Source: a virus
IMG/VR virus record: IMGVR_UViG_3300030118_005287
Span: 14,774-40,625 of that record
Length of the DNA stretch: 25,852 nucleotides
Strand: one strand, 5' to 3'
Under the pieces are notes generated by a model, which did not search any database, was not told the DNA's origin, and saw nothing but the letters and a program-made list of their open reading frames with translations. Shown piece after piece: positions 9,201 to 16,064 of the stretch. Position numbers and translations under genes: made by a program. Positions within the stretch are counted from its first letter, which is position 1; each line of letters starts with the position of its first letter.

Positions 9201-12200
9201 TCACTTACATTAAATCATAATATTGATACTCCTAATCTCATATATTACACACTAGAAAAATCTGGATTTATTAGTACTTCTGATATTGATGTTAATAATT
9301 TCTCTCAAATTAATTATGAAGAAAGTCCATATAATGGTGAATATAGTATTTCTGGTGTTGGTGTAACAACTTTTGATATTTCACTTAAATCTGTTCCAAA
9401 TTCCTTAAATTATACAACTTCAAATACAAATACACTTAAATATACAACCTTATCCAAAACAGCTACAGGTGGAATTGATAAGATGTTAATATCTTTTGGT
9501 GGAATTGAATATAAAAAATTACCTATATTCACTGGAATTACTTCTACAAATGGAATTAATGCAAACATATCACCAAAATCAAAAACAGCAAATAGAATTA
9601 ATAGTGTCAATATTATTAATCAGGGTTTTGAATATGCTTCTGATCCAACACTTAGACCAGAGGTTCTTATATCTCCAATTATAACAATTAGAGACTCTGG
9701 AACTCTTTCAACTGTTTCAATCATTTCTAGTGGAAAGAATTATATTATACCACCAAAATTAATAGTTGTAGATCCTACTACTAATGAAAGAGTTAATAAT
9801 GGAATGTTGGAGGCTGTATTATCATCAGGTGGTATTGTTGATGTTAAGATCATAGATCCACCAAAAGGTCTTTCTTCTTTAGAGCAAAGAATTGTATCTG
9901 TAGATAATACAAATGGAATAACCATTGATAGTGTGACATATGATTCTGTAAACAATAGAGTTTTATGTACATTAGCAACACCAACGTTAGGGTTTAATCA
10001 AGCACCATTTTTGGCAGGAGATAAAATATTTGTTGAAAATATTTTAAAATCAGGAACTAGTGGAGATGGTTTTAATTCTAATGATCATGGATTTAAATTT
10101 TTTAATGTATTACCAAATACTGAAGGATCACAATTAGATTCTAATCCTGTTGTTGTTGCTTTTAGTTTAGATAATTTCACAAATGATCCTGGAACACCTA
10201 TCACAACTCAAGATGGATATGCGATAATGATTAGGGAATCAGATGTGCCATCTTTTACATCAACTCAAAAGTTAGGGTTTTTCAGAATTGGAGAAAAAAT
10301 TTCAGTTTTAAAAAATAATTCTTTTATTCCAACTGATTTAAAAATAACTAGTAGTTTAGCTAATTCAATTAAAATTTTTGGAAAATTTAGATTGAATGTA
10401 AATGATAGAATTAAAGGTGAAACAACAGGAACAAGAGCTACGATTAATACCTTAATTGAAAATTTAGCAACATTTGATGTTGATTATGCTTTAAGAAAAG
10501 ATACTGGATGGAATGATGATATTGGTAAATTAAGTTCTGATAGTCAAGTACTAGCTGATAATGACTACTATCAAAATCTATCATATGCCGTTCAAAGTCC
10601 ACTTGAATATGAAACTTTAGTTAATTCTGTAAATCGTCTATTACACCCAAGTGGATTAAAGAATTTTGCAAATGTTGGTATAGGATCAACAACTAAAGCA
10701 GGAATTTCAACTGATACTAATGTAACAATGATTAATCAAGATTTGATTACTCATAATAGGGTAGATGAAATTAATATATTCGATAATGCTAAAGATGTAG
10801 ATGTATCATTAAATAGATCAAGATTTTTAGAAATACAAAACAAAAAATTAACTAGTTATATTGAGTGTAAAACTAACAGAGTATTAAAAATTGATGATAT
10901 TAGTTCTGAATTCGCAAGTTCATCAGTTCTTGGTCAAAAAAGTCCTAACATTATTTTAGATGACGAATATAATAATCTTTTAGTTCAAATCATAGACACC
11001 GCCACTAATAATATTCAATCCACTGAGTTAACAATTTTTAGAGATTCTACAGATATATTCACATTAGAAAAAGCTAATGTATCAAATACAAATGATTCAC
11101 TTATAGATGTACGAAGTAAAATTGAAGATAATATATCTATTCTTTCATTATTACCTAAAGTTGTTAACTCTAATTTTGCTATTAAAATTTATGATAGTTC
11201 ATTTAATACATCTTCAATAGGAATATCTACACAATCAGTTGGATTTATTGATTTAGTTGGTGTGACAACTACTGTGGGCATTGGAACTTCTACTAATATT
11301 ATTTCAGTTGATAAAGATAAGTTAGATGCTTACAAAGCAAACTTTGAAATAACTGATAATGTTACTGATGAAAAAAGTATTGTCGATTTATATTTAACAC
11401 ACGATGATACTGATGCTTATAAAGCAGAAGTATTTACAGATACTGGATCACTAGCGTCATTCTCATCTAACTTTATAGGAACATTTCATTCAAATATTAG
11501 TGGTGGAATTTTATCTTTAAATTATGAAAATACAAGCACTAATCAAGTTTCAGTAAGAACTAAAATTGTAGGATTTGGAACAACTGCCTCTGGAATTTCA
11601 ACTTTTAGATTTAAAGATTCTGGTCAAGCTGATGGAACAGAAAGATCTATGAAATTTGAATCTTCATTCCTTAATATTGGAGTTTCAACTGGAGGAACCG
11701 CTTTTGATGCTACTTCACCTGGAGTTTATGTTGGAGATTCTCCATCTGGAATTAGTTCAACAGTTGTTTCAACAATAAAAAGTAATATAAGAGTTTCTAT
11801 TGGTGAAACAAGTGCTATTCACCAATTATTAACTGTTTGGGATGGAAATGATGCGTATACAACTCAATATCCATTTGTTTCCATTGGAACAACCACTGGT
11901 ATTGGTACATTTACATCAAATGTAACAGACGCAATAAGAATACAATTTATTCCAGATGCCCAATGGAATGGACAATCAATTAATATACAAAGATTTGATG
12001 AAATAATTTATACTGATAGTGACAAATTAAATATAGCTCCAGATTTAACTTATGGAGCAATTACTGAATCTTTATCAACATTTGAATTTATATCAGCTGG
12101 TAATCAATTAGATAAAACAGATTTTGATCTAAAACATAATGATATTCCTATTTTTGAAAAAACATTCAATCCTTCTGGGACTGGTATTAACACTACTACT

Positions 12201-15200
12201 GGTTTATTTACAATTACAGATCATTTCTTTAATACTGGTGAAAAATTAATTTACACTCCAACTTCAACATTTACTGGAATTGCTGGAACTGCGATGCAGA
12301 TGTCAAATGGTTCTCCATTACCAACAGAAGTTTTTGCTGTTAGAGAAACTAAAGATACCTTTAAACTAGCGACATCAAGAGCAAATGCATTAGCAACCAC
12401 ACCAACAACAATTACCTTTACAGGACAAAGTGGTGGAAATCTTCATAAACTAGAGATGTTTAAAAAACTTGAAAAGAGTGTAATTCTTATTGATGGTGTA
12501 ATACAATCACCACTATCATTTACACCAACAACTACTACACTACAAAGTAACAATGGAACTGTTGGAATTGGAACAACTATTTTTAATGTTGTTGGATTAT
12601 CTTCTATTGTACCAAATTCAATTTTAAAAATCAATGATGAATACTTAAAAGTTAATTTAGTTGGTATTGGTACAAGTAATTCTGGTCCAATAAGTGGAAT
12701 CGGAACTTATAATCTAGTAACTGCTGAACGTGGATATGTAGGAACATCAACTGCTTCACATAGTGATGGAGATACTGTTAGAGTTTATTCTGGATCATTT
12801 AATATTGTAGGTAGTAAAGTTCATTTTACAGATCCTCCAAAGGGTGCTGCCACAACGTTAAAGAATTCATCTAATCTTGATTTTATAAGATCTTCTTTTG
12901 ATGGAAGGGTTTATTTAAGACAAGATTACACAAATAATAGAATTTTTGATGATATTTCTCAAAGTTTTAATGGCATATCATCATCATTTACAATGAAAGT
13001 TGGTGGAGCAAATACTACTGGTATTGCCACTGGAAGCACTCTTGTTCTTCTAAATGGAATATTTCAACAACCATCAACCTCAAATAATTCAGATCAAGAT
13101 TATAGTTTTATTCAAACTGGTGCTGGACATACTGGAATTACAACTGCTGTCTTTACTGGTATAACAACTGTTAAGTCTGATGGATCTACTGGAACTATAG
13201 TTCAAAATACTTCAGATTCAAACGCAAACAAACTTCCTAGAGGTGGAATAATTGTATCAGTAGCGTCCACGGGTGGAATGGGTGTTGCTCCACTTCAAGG
13301 TGCGATTATAAGACCTTTAATCGGAGCTGGTAAGTCAATTAGTGGATTCATTGGAATTCCAACTACTGGAGCGTCATTAGCAATTAGTACGGCTACGTAT
13401 GACAATGTATCTGGAGAACTACAGATTACAACAGAGACAGATCATAATTTTAGATATCCAAATGAATTTGTACAATTACGTAATTTAGAATTTGCTGGTA
13501 ATATTTCTGGAACTGGCACTAGTACAATATTCCCAGATACAGCTAGTGATAAACCATTTTCTATAATTTCAATAGAATCTAGACATCAATTTACTGCGAG
13601 TGTGGGAGTAGGAACTACTACACACGCATTCTTAGGATCCTTTGGACCTCTTAATAGAACTGGTATTGCCTCAGCTTATTATGCTGATTTAAATGTAGGA
13701 TCTGGATATTTTGCTTCTGGAATTGGTGTCACAGTTTCTGTAGAAGATTTGGAGTTTGAGCATAGATTTGTAAGTTCAGGTATTAATTCAATCACATCTA
13801 ATGTTGGAGGAGCATTCACAGCAACCAATGCTGAGTATGTTTCTTCAACAGGAGTTTTAACATTAACAATTCCTAATCATGGATTAACAACAAGTAATAC
13901 TATTGGAATTGCCACAGGAGGATTGGTCTTTACTTGTTCTAGAGATAATTTTACAACTGTCCATCCATATCCAAGAACCACTGATCCAGCACATAACGCT
14001 AATTTAGCGATAGGTTCTACTTCAATTAATACTATTACAGTTAACGTAGGTCCTGGTGGTGGAGCTGGAACAGGAGCAAATGTGACAGCAGTTGTTGGTG
14101 CTGGTGGAACTTTAACTTTTGATATTACAAGTGGTGGAAGTGGTTATGTAAATCCAGTGATATCAGTATCTCCACCTTCATATGAAAATTTACCAGTGGT
14201 TGGAGTTTCTAGATTAGGAGTTGGTGCTACCACAGAACTTGGAAATGGAACTTTGATTAGTGTTGAAGTTGGATCAGGAACCTCAGTTGGAATTGGAACA
14301 ACTTTAGTTTCAGTAAAATCATTTAAAATTGTTAATCCAGGTTTTGGGTATCAAGTTGGGGACGTATTTAAACCTGTAGGGTTAGTTACATCATCACAAC
14401 TTTCACAATTAGTGAGTGATTTAGAATTTACAGTTACTGAAACATTTACAGATAAATTCTCTTCATGGGATTTTGGAGAATTTGATTATATTGATTCGAT
14501 ATACTCATTACAGGATGGTAAAAGAACAAGATTCCCATTAATATACGAAGGAGAAATTGTAAGTTTTGAAGTAGATAAAAATGATCCACTGTCATCATTA
14601 ATAGAATTAGAACCATTACTTTTAATCTTTGTTAATGGAATTCTTCAAAATCCTGGTGAGTCTTATATATTTGAGGGTGGTACATCTATCGTATTTGCTG
14701 TTCCTCCAACAGTAGATGATAATATTGATATATTTTTCTATAGAGGAACAGTTGGTGTAGATAGTCTTTTAGTATCTGTAAGACAATCTTTAAAGAAGGG
14801 AGATAATGTAAAACTCTTAAAAGGTAATTTTACCAATTCTAAACCATCACAAGATTCAAGAACAATTACAAATTTAGTTCAATCTGATACAATTAAAACA
14901 AACTTATACTTTGGTCAAGGTATTGAACCAAATGTAGGTGGTAAATCCAGACCATTAAAATGGGCAAAACAAAAAGTAAATAAAGTAATTGATGGAGATA
15001 TCGTTTATAAAAATAGAAATCTTTATGAACCTCTCGTCTATCCAACTTCTAAAATCATTGCGGATGTTTCATCTACTGATACTAACATATTTGTTGACAA
15101 TGCTCAATTCTTTGATGAGGATGGACTAATAAGTAATAACAAAACAGATGGTTTAATTATTCCATCTGGTAGTGTGGTAGCAGCTGCGATTACTGCTATT

Positions 15201-16028
15201 GTTTCTGCTGCTGGAACTATAAGTTCACTATCAATTGTAAATGGGGGTCAGGGATATGTTGGATCCTCAACTTCATTGGTTATTGGTATTCCAACAACTG
15301 GAATTGGAGTTGGAGTTGGAACAACAGCAACAGCAACAGCAACAATAACCAATGGTGGTATTACTACAACAACAATTGTAAATCCAGGTTTTGGTTATAC
15401 TTCCGATATTACACCACAGGTTATCGCACCTACACCATTCCTACAAACTGAATTAATTCAAAATATTACAACTGTTGAAGGATTCTCAGGTATTATTACA
15501 GGAATAAGTACAACGAGACCAACATCTACTAAATTAGCGTTAGAATTTTATCTAAGTAAAGATAGTGGAAATTATTCTGATTTATTAGTTGGATATCCTA
15601 TTTACATTTACGATACTACTGTTGGATCGGGTGTAACATCTCTATGGAATAATAACAATAATAATGTTGTAGGTATTGGAACAACTTTCTTAGATAATGT
15701 TTATCGTATCAAAGAAATTAGTTCTGTTGGAACTAGAGGTCTTGTTACTTGCTTTGTACATACAGGTCTTACTACATCAACAATTGGAAATTATAATGCT
15801 GCTGGCATAGCAACTGCAACTCCTGTTGGACTCAATAGTGAAAGTCCAACATCACTTGGTAAATTCAGTTGGGGTCGATTAACTGGAATCACAAGAAGCA
15901 CATTACCAATAGCTATTGGTGTTACTGGATCAACAATTGGGTTGTCCACAGCACTTGGAATAACCACCTTCCCAACCATTCAAAGAAGGGGTGAGGGTTT
16001 AAATGACAGTGGTGCTTTAGACATATAA
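3282..16028 (+). CDS. Giant modular baseplate protein at the gp7 position, with YHYH domain (4,248 aa)
   Basis: This gene fills nearly half of the window and stands where T4 has gp7 (1,032 aa). The N-terminus (1-240) has 'LPEFLLSESPNAVEFFKAYY' and, at 207 on, 'GTEESFRILFNVLYG', a tail-protein motif consistent with a wedge role. Other segments that look conserved in marine T4-like phages, from memory, are about 690-860 (KLFKQFPIKP, NGVEVTNYKS), 2408-2465 (DNDYYQNLSY, LLHPSGLKNFA), 3781-3820 (FVNGILQNPGESYIFEGG then FYRGT) and the C-terminus 'IQRRGEGLNDSGALDI'. Between these lie beta-rich repeats: GxGY motifs, 'HGF..G..V.Y' modules, an RG...H module and a YHYH domain at 1261-1349. There are few cysteines, no signal peptide and no clear coiled coil. 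Intact frame with a Shine-Dalgarno start. Role as gp7 counterpart and peripheral baseplate or host-contact protein is inferred from position and modules. Confidence 0.88.
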   Translation: MISTTGGLDTRVNIQQIIENQLPEFLLSESPNAVEFFKAYYLSQEHQGGTIDIIDNLDQYLKLDNLTPEVVGSGTTLSIGIGTDDKTIFVDSTKGFPKQFGLFKINDEIITYSGIGSTSFTGCIRGFCGITTYNSTDNPGQLVFSTSSASVGVANTTVTNLSSLFLKEFYKKQKFTLTPELENSTFVPSLNAGNFIKEASTLYQSKGTEESFRILFNVLYGVNPKIIDLESLLLKPSAAEFIRREILVCQSISGDPLKLKGQSVTKSTDFSTRGAVSDVEPLTSKEGNLYYKVSLFVGFNDVDLIQGTFTIPGKTKVIGNIGVGASVVTVDSTVGFSTVGNFISGINTVTYTDKTVNQFLNCSGITSSISTSSDIRADETIFGYEDGDLTKKVELRITGVISDFKPVSDIVLINEGEEIGIRNLGEQILNPEVDKTKKEINSNSWIYNTASRFQIQAPYNASNKSTPVLLSDVDRSQLKKGDNIEILIRGEQITQATAIVDNISDRQINLDELTAGFVPNSNQLYDIRRKLKTTSSSEIDLQFGNDILTSDITNIYVESNKNIYAASNSLPSYEINVGVARTNASDVQNFNNITNKFSEISFRLDVPFITGDEIIYKPSGDPIPGLESGSRYFVRVRPPVGKVSNKINLYVSASFIAKDLEEGTNTFVEFGDLPTGSGAGDHKFILSRHSSEIIKPQKLFKQFPIKPNIENGNAIETLPGKTGMLINGVEVTNYKSSDRIYFGPLTEVSVFKKGKNYDVINPPTVKISDSPTGSGTTALAQPVIIGKIEDVQVDQQNYDIDSVGSITVKGGNGIGAVLQPIVTQRFRELSFDGRQKVNAIVGGVDIDNETITFNTTHNLNDGQALVYDSNGNPPIGINTGGSNLAKVGIDTSLHHGAVYFPKIIGIGNSVKLFSSKADFISGINTVGFTTINTSGVHKFRLKDGKNHLRSVKVLNSGEGYANRKLLVKPVGISTIKDTVHFKDHGFKDNELVQYSVESGGTVITGLSTTNQYRIIKVNDDKFRIANAGIGGTITSNYDRNNYVKFDSIGDGHQIFEYPPVQLVVDVKYSKVAVALTESLTLTPIIRGNIEQTYLYHAGTGYGSTVLNFEKKPTITIKTGQLGVFKPLIKEGKLIAVDIENQGEDYNAAPDLLIEGDGFGASVRAIVESGKITDVKILNSGTGYTQDKTSILVTSPGSEALLESKVRILNVNNYRFAEELDSSDKSAILSEVGSNGLSYSFVGYSVGIGKSSFGDDDSSTHSPIIGWAYDGNPIYGPYGHSDPMDDNSSIILLTPGYVKNVGIVSDRPTGFSEGFFIEDHSFNGSGDLDESNGRYCRTPDYPNGVYAYFVGVSTNLTTGKLEPKFPYFIGDTYRSDPPEENFLINQSTYDFNKKTIARNTFPYKVADKFADNDFIVESNELVDQISFVDSISKGVVDSFDIIESGSGYKIGENASFDNTGTNGGGLTASIKSLTGKNLLDINTNVENWQNVVFTWNSPNQVSGYISTSHSLKEKDNIIVSGLSTTISGLTRNHQIGITTSVAFLYKDLGNSEGATVGVVTDIYVSTIPSFVSVGSSIGIGTEKLKILNIFDDRNILRVTRGESGVAHTLSTQVNYLSNYFSIPVKTSYFESRVNDIVYFNPNESIGVGTIVGSATTVNVSRGILTVPISVDAQSIFIPNHPFTQNQQVSLNIPTGGNVLSISTISNLSPQDLGVSGGSVNVFVINKSKDYIGLTTQIGICTNGVFFHDNSSNKFDYFFESNYTQVTGKIEKVVSTLSISTSISTSHGMLNNDVISLSLNPNETVGIGTSTAVRVKFNSKEQKLLVNPVTFGASSVNTTTNTITISDHNLITGQKIFYDGGNNQITGLSTGVYYTYRVDDNNFRLGETRKDVLEDYPIIINLTGTGGTGQEFSLINPPISVIRDNNLKFDLSDSSLTGYNFKLFYDSKFNNEFVSTGTTTTNLITRTGTIGSGTASLTLNHNIDTPNLIYYTLEKSGFISTSDIDVNNFSQINYEESPYNGEYSISGVGVTTFDISLKSVPNSLNYTTSNTNTLKYTTLSKTATGGIDKMLISFGGIEYKKLPIFTGITSTNGINANISPKSKTANRINSVNIINQGFEYASDPTLRPEVLISPIITIRDSGTLSTVSIISSGKNYIIPPKLIVVDPTTNERVNNGMLEAVLSSGGIVDVKIIDPPKGLSSLEQRIVSVDNTNGITIDSVTYDSVNNRVLCTLATPTLGFNQAPFLAGDKIFVENILKSGTSGDGFNSNDHGFKFFNVLPNTEGSQLDSNPVVVAFSLDNFTNDPGTPITTQDGYAIMIRESDVPSFTSTQKLGFFRIGEKISVLKNNSFIPTDLKITSSLANSIKIFGKFRLNVNDRIKGETTGTRATINTLIENLATFDVDYALRKDTGWNDDIGKLSSDSQVLADNDYYQNLSYAVQSPLEYETLVNSVNRLLHPSGLKNFANVGIGSTTKAGISTDTNVTMINQDLITHNRVDEINIFDNAKDVDVSLNRSRFLEIQNKKLTSYIECKTNRVLKIDDISSEFASSSVLGQKSPNIILDDEYNNLLVQIIDTATNNIQSTELTIFRDSTDIFTLEKANVSNTNDSLIDVRSKIEDNISILSLLPKVVNSNFAIKIYDSSFNTSSIGISTQSVGFIDLVGVTTTVGIGTSTNIISVDKDKLDAYKANFEITDNVTDEKSIVDLYLTHDDTDAYKAEVFTDTGSLASFSSNFIGTFHSNISGGILSLNYENTSTNQVSVRTKIVGFGTTASGISTFRFKDSGQADGTERSMKFESSFLNIGVSTGGTAFDATSPGVYVGDSPSGISSTVVSTIKSNIRVSIGETSAIHQLLTVWDGNDAYTTQYPFVSIGTTTGIGTFTSNVTDAIRIQFIPDAQWNGQSINIQRFDEIIYTDSDKLNIAPDLTYGAITESLSTFEFISAGNQLDKTDFDLKHNDIPIFEKTFNPSGTGINTTTGLFTITDHFFNTGEKLIYTPTSTFTGIAGTAMQMSNGSPLPTEVFAVRETKDTFKLATSRANALATTPTTITFTGQSGGNLHKLEMFKKLEKSVILIDGVIQSPLSFTPTTTTLQSNNGTVGIGTTIFNVVGLSSIVPNSILKINDEYLKVNLVGIGTSNSGPISGIGTYNLVTAERGYVGTSTASHSDGDTVRVYSGSFNIVGSKVHFTDPPKGAATTLKNSSNLDFIRSSFDGRVYLRQDYTNNRIFDDISQSFNGISSSFTMKVGGANTTGIATGSTLVLLNGIFQQPSTSNNSDQDYSFIQTGAGHTGITTAVFTGITTVKSDGSTGTIVQNTSDSNANKLPRGGIIVSVASTGGMGVAPLQGAIIRPLIGAGKSISGFIGIPTTGASLAISTATYDNVSGELQITTETDHNFRYPNEFVQLRNLEFAGNISGTGTSTIFPDTASDKPFSIISIESRHQFTASVGVGTTTHAFLGSFGPLNRTGIASAYYADLNVGSGYFASGIGVTVSVEDLEFEHRFVSSGINSITSNVGGAFTATNAEYVSSTGVLTLTIPNHGLTTSNTIGIATGGLVFTCSRDNFTTVHPYPRTTDPAHNANLAIGSTSINTITVNVGPGGGAGTGANVTAVVGAGGTLTFDITSGGSGYVNPVISVSPPSYENLPVVGVSRLGVGATTELGNGTLISVEVGSGTSVGIGTTLVSVKSFKIVNPGFGYQVGDVFKPVGLVTSSQLSQLVSDLEFTVTETFTDKFSSWDFGEFDYIDSIYSLQDGKRTRFPLIYEGEIVSFEVDKNDPLSSLIELEPLLLIFVNGILQNPGESYIFEGGTSIVFAVPPTVDDNIDIFFYRGTVGVDSLLVSVRQSLKKGDNVKLLKGNFTNSKPSQDSRTITNLVQSDTIKTNLYFGQGIEPNVGGKSRPLKWAKQKVNKVIDGDIVYKNRNLYEPLVYPTSKIIADVSSTDTNIFVDNAQFFDEDGLISNNKTDGLIIPSGSVVAAAITAIVSAAGTISSLSIVNGGQGYVGSSTSLVIGIPTTGIGVGVGTTATATATITNGGITTTTIVNPGFGYTSDITPQVIAPTPFLQTELIQNITTVEGFSGIITGISTTRPTSTKLALEFYLSKDSGNYSDLLVGYPIYIYDTTVGSGVTSLWNNNNNNVVGIGTTFLDNVYRIKEISSVGTRGLVTCFVHTGLTTSTIGNYNAAGIATATPVGLNSESPTSLGKFSWGRLTGITRSTLPIAIGVTGSTIGLSTALGITTFPTIQRRGEGLNDSGALDI
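7062..7328 (+). other. YHYH domain within the giant baseplate protein
   Basis: Residues 1261-1349 read 'GWAYDGNPIYGPYGHSDP', then 'FIEDHSFNGSGDLDESNGRY' and 'YPNGVYAYFVG'. The AYDG(N/F)PIYGPYG core and the final NGxYAYF strand are the signature of the YHYH family, which is known from secreted bacterial proteins and phage structural proteins and has no established biochemical activity. The domain sits between GxGY-type beta repeats, and its nucleotide composition does not differ from its surroundings, so any acquisition is old or from a similar genome. Confidence 0.85.
8607..8630 (+). repeat. Tandem 12-nt repeat (2 copies) in the giant gene
   Basis: TCAATATCAACT occurs twice head to tail, giving the peptide SISTSIST just before a 'SHGMLNNDVISLSLNPNE' module. 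It is in frame, so length change by slippage here would keep the gene open. Confidence 0.7.
15325..15342 (+). repeat. CAGCAA hexamer, three tandem copies, in the giant gene
   Basis: Three perfect CAGCAA units encode alternating Thr/Ala (TATATAT) between the GIGVGVGT and ITNGGITTTTIVNPGFGY segments. It is a short in-frame microsatellite in the C-terminal beta region. Confidence 0.65.
15648..15665 (+). repeat. Six-Asn run in the giant gene
   Basis: Five AAT codons and one AAC encode six Asn residues (4123-4128) between 'VTSLW' and 'VVGIGTTF'. It is a likely surface loop; a low-complexity tract rather than a functional motif. Confidence 0.6.
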
Positions 16029-16038
16029 CAATTAATGG

Positions 16039-16046
16039 TATAAATA
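16039..16046 (+). promoter_or_regulatory. T4-type late promoter TATAAATA before gp8
   Basis: An exact TATAAATA followed by TAGAA lies in the 36-nt gap between the giant gene and gp8 and ends 18 nt before the gp8 ATG. It would let gp8 and the DUF4815 gene be made independently of the 15-kb upstream unit. Confidence 0.82.
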
Positions 16047-16064
16047 TAGAAAAAAGCTAATAAT

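Noticed and set aside
3282-16028. The giant frame as an artefactual fusion of several genes
   Set aside because: The frame is uninterrupted, no internal Shine-Dalgarno plus TATAAATA start was seen, and large proteins at this locus are known in T4-like marine phages.
16029-16064. A rho-independent terminator after the giant gene
   Set aside because: The gap has no GC-rich inverted repeat; it contains only the late promoter for gp8.
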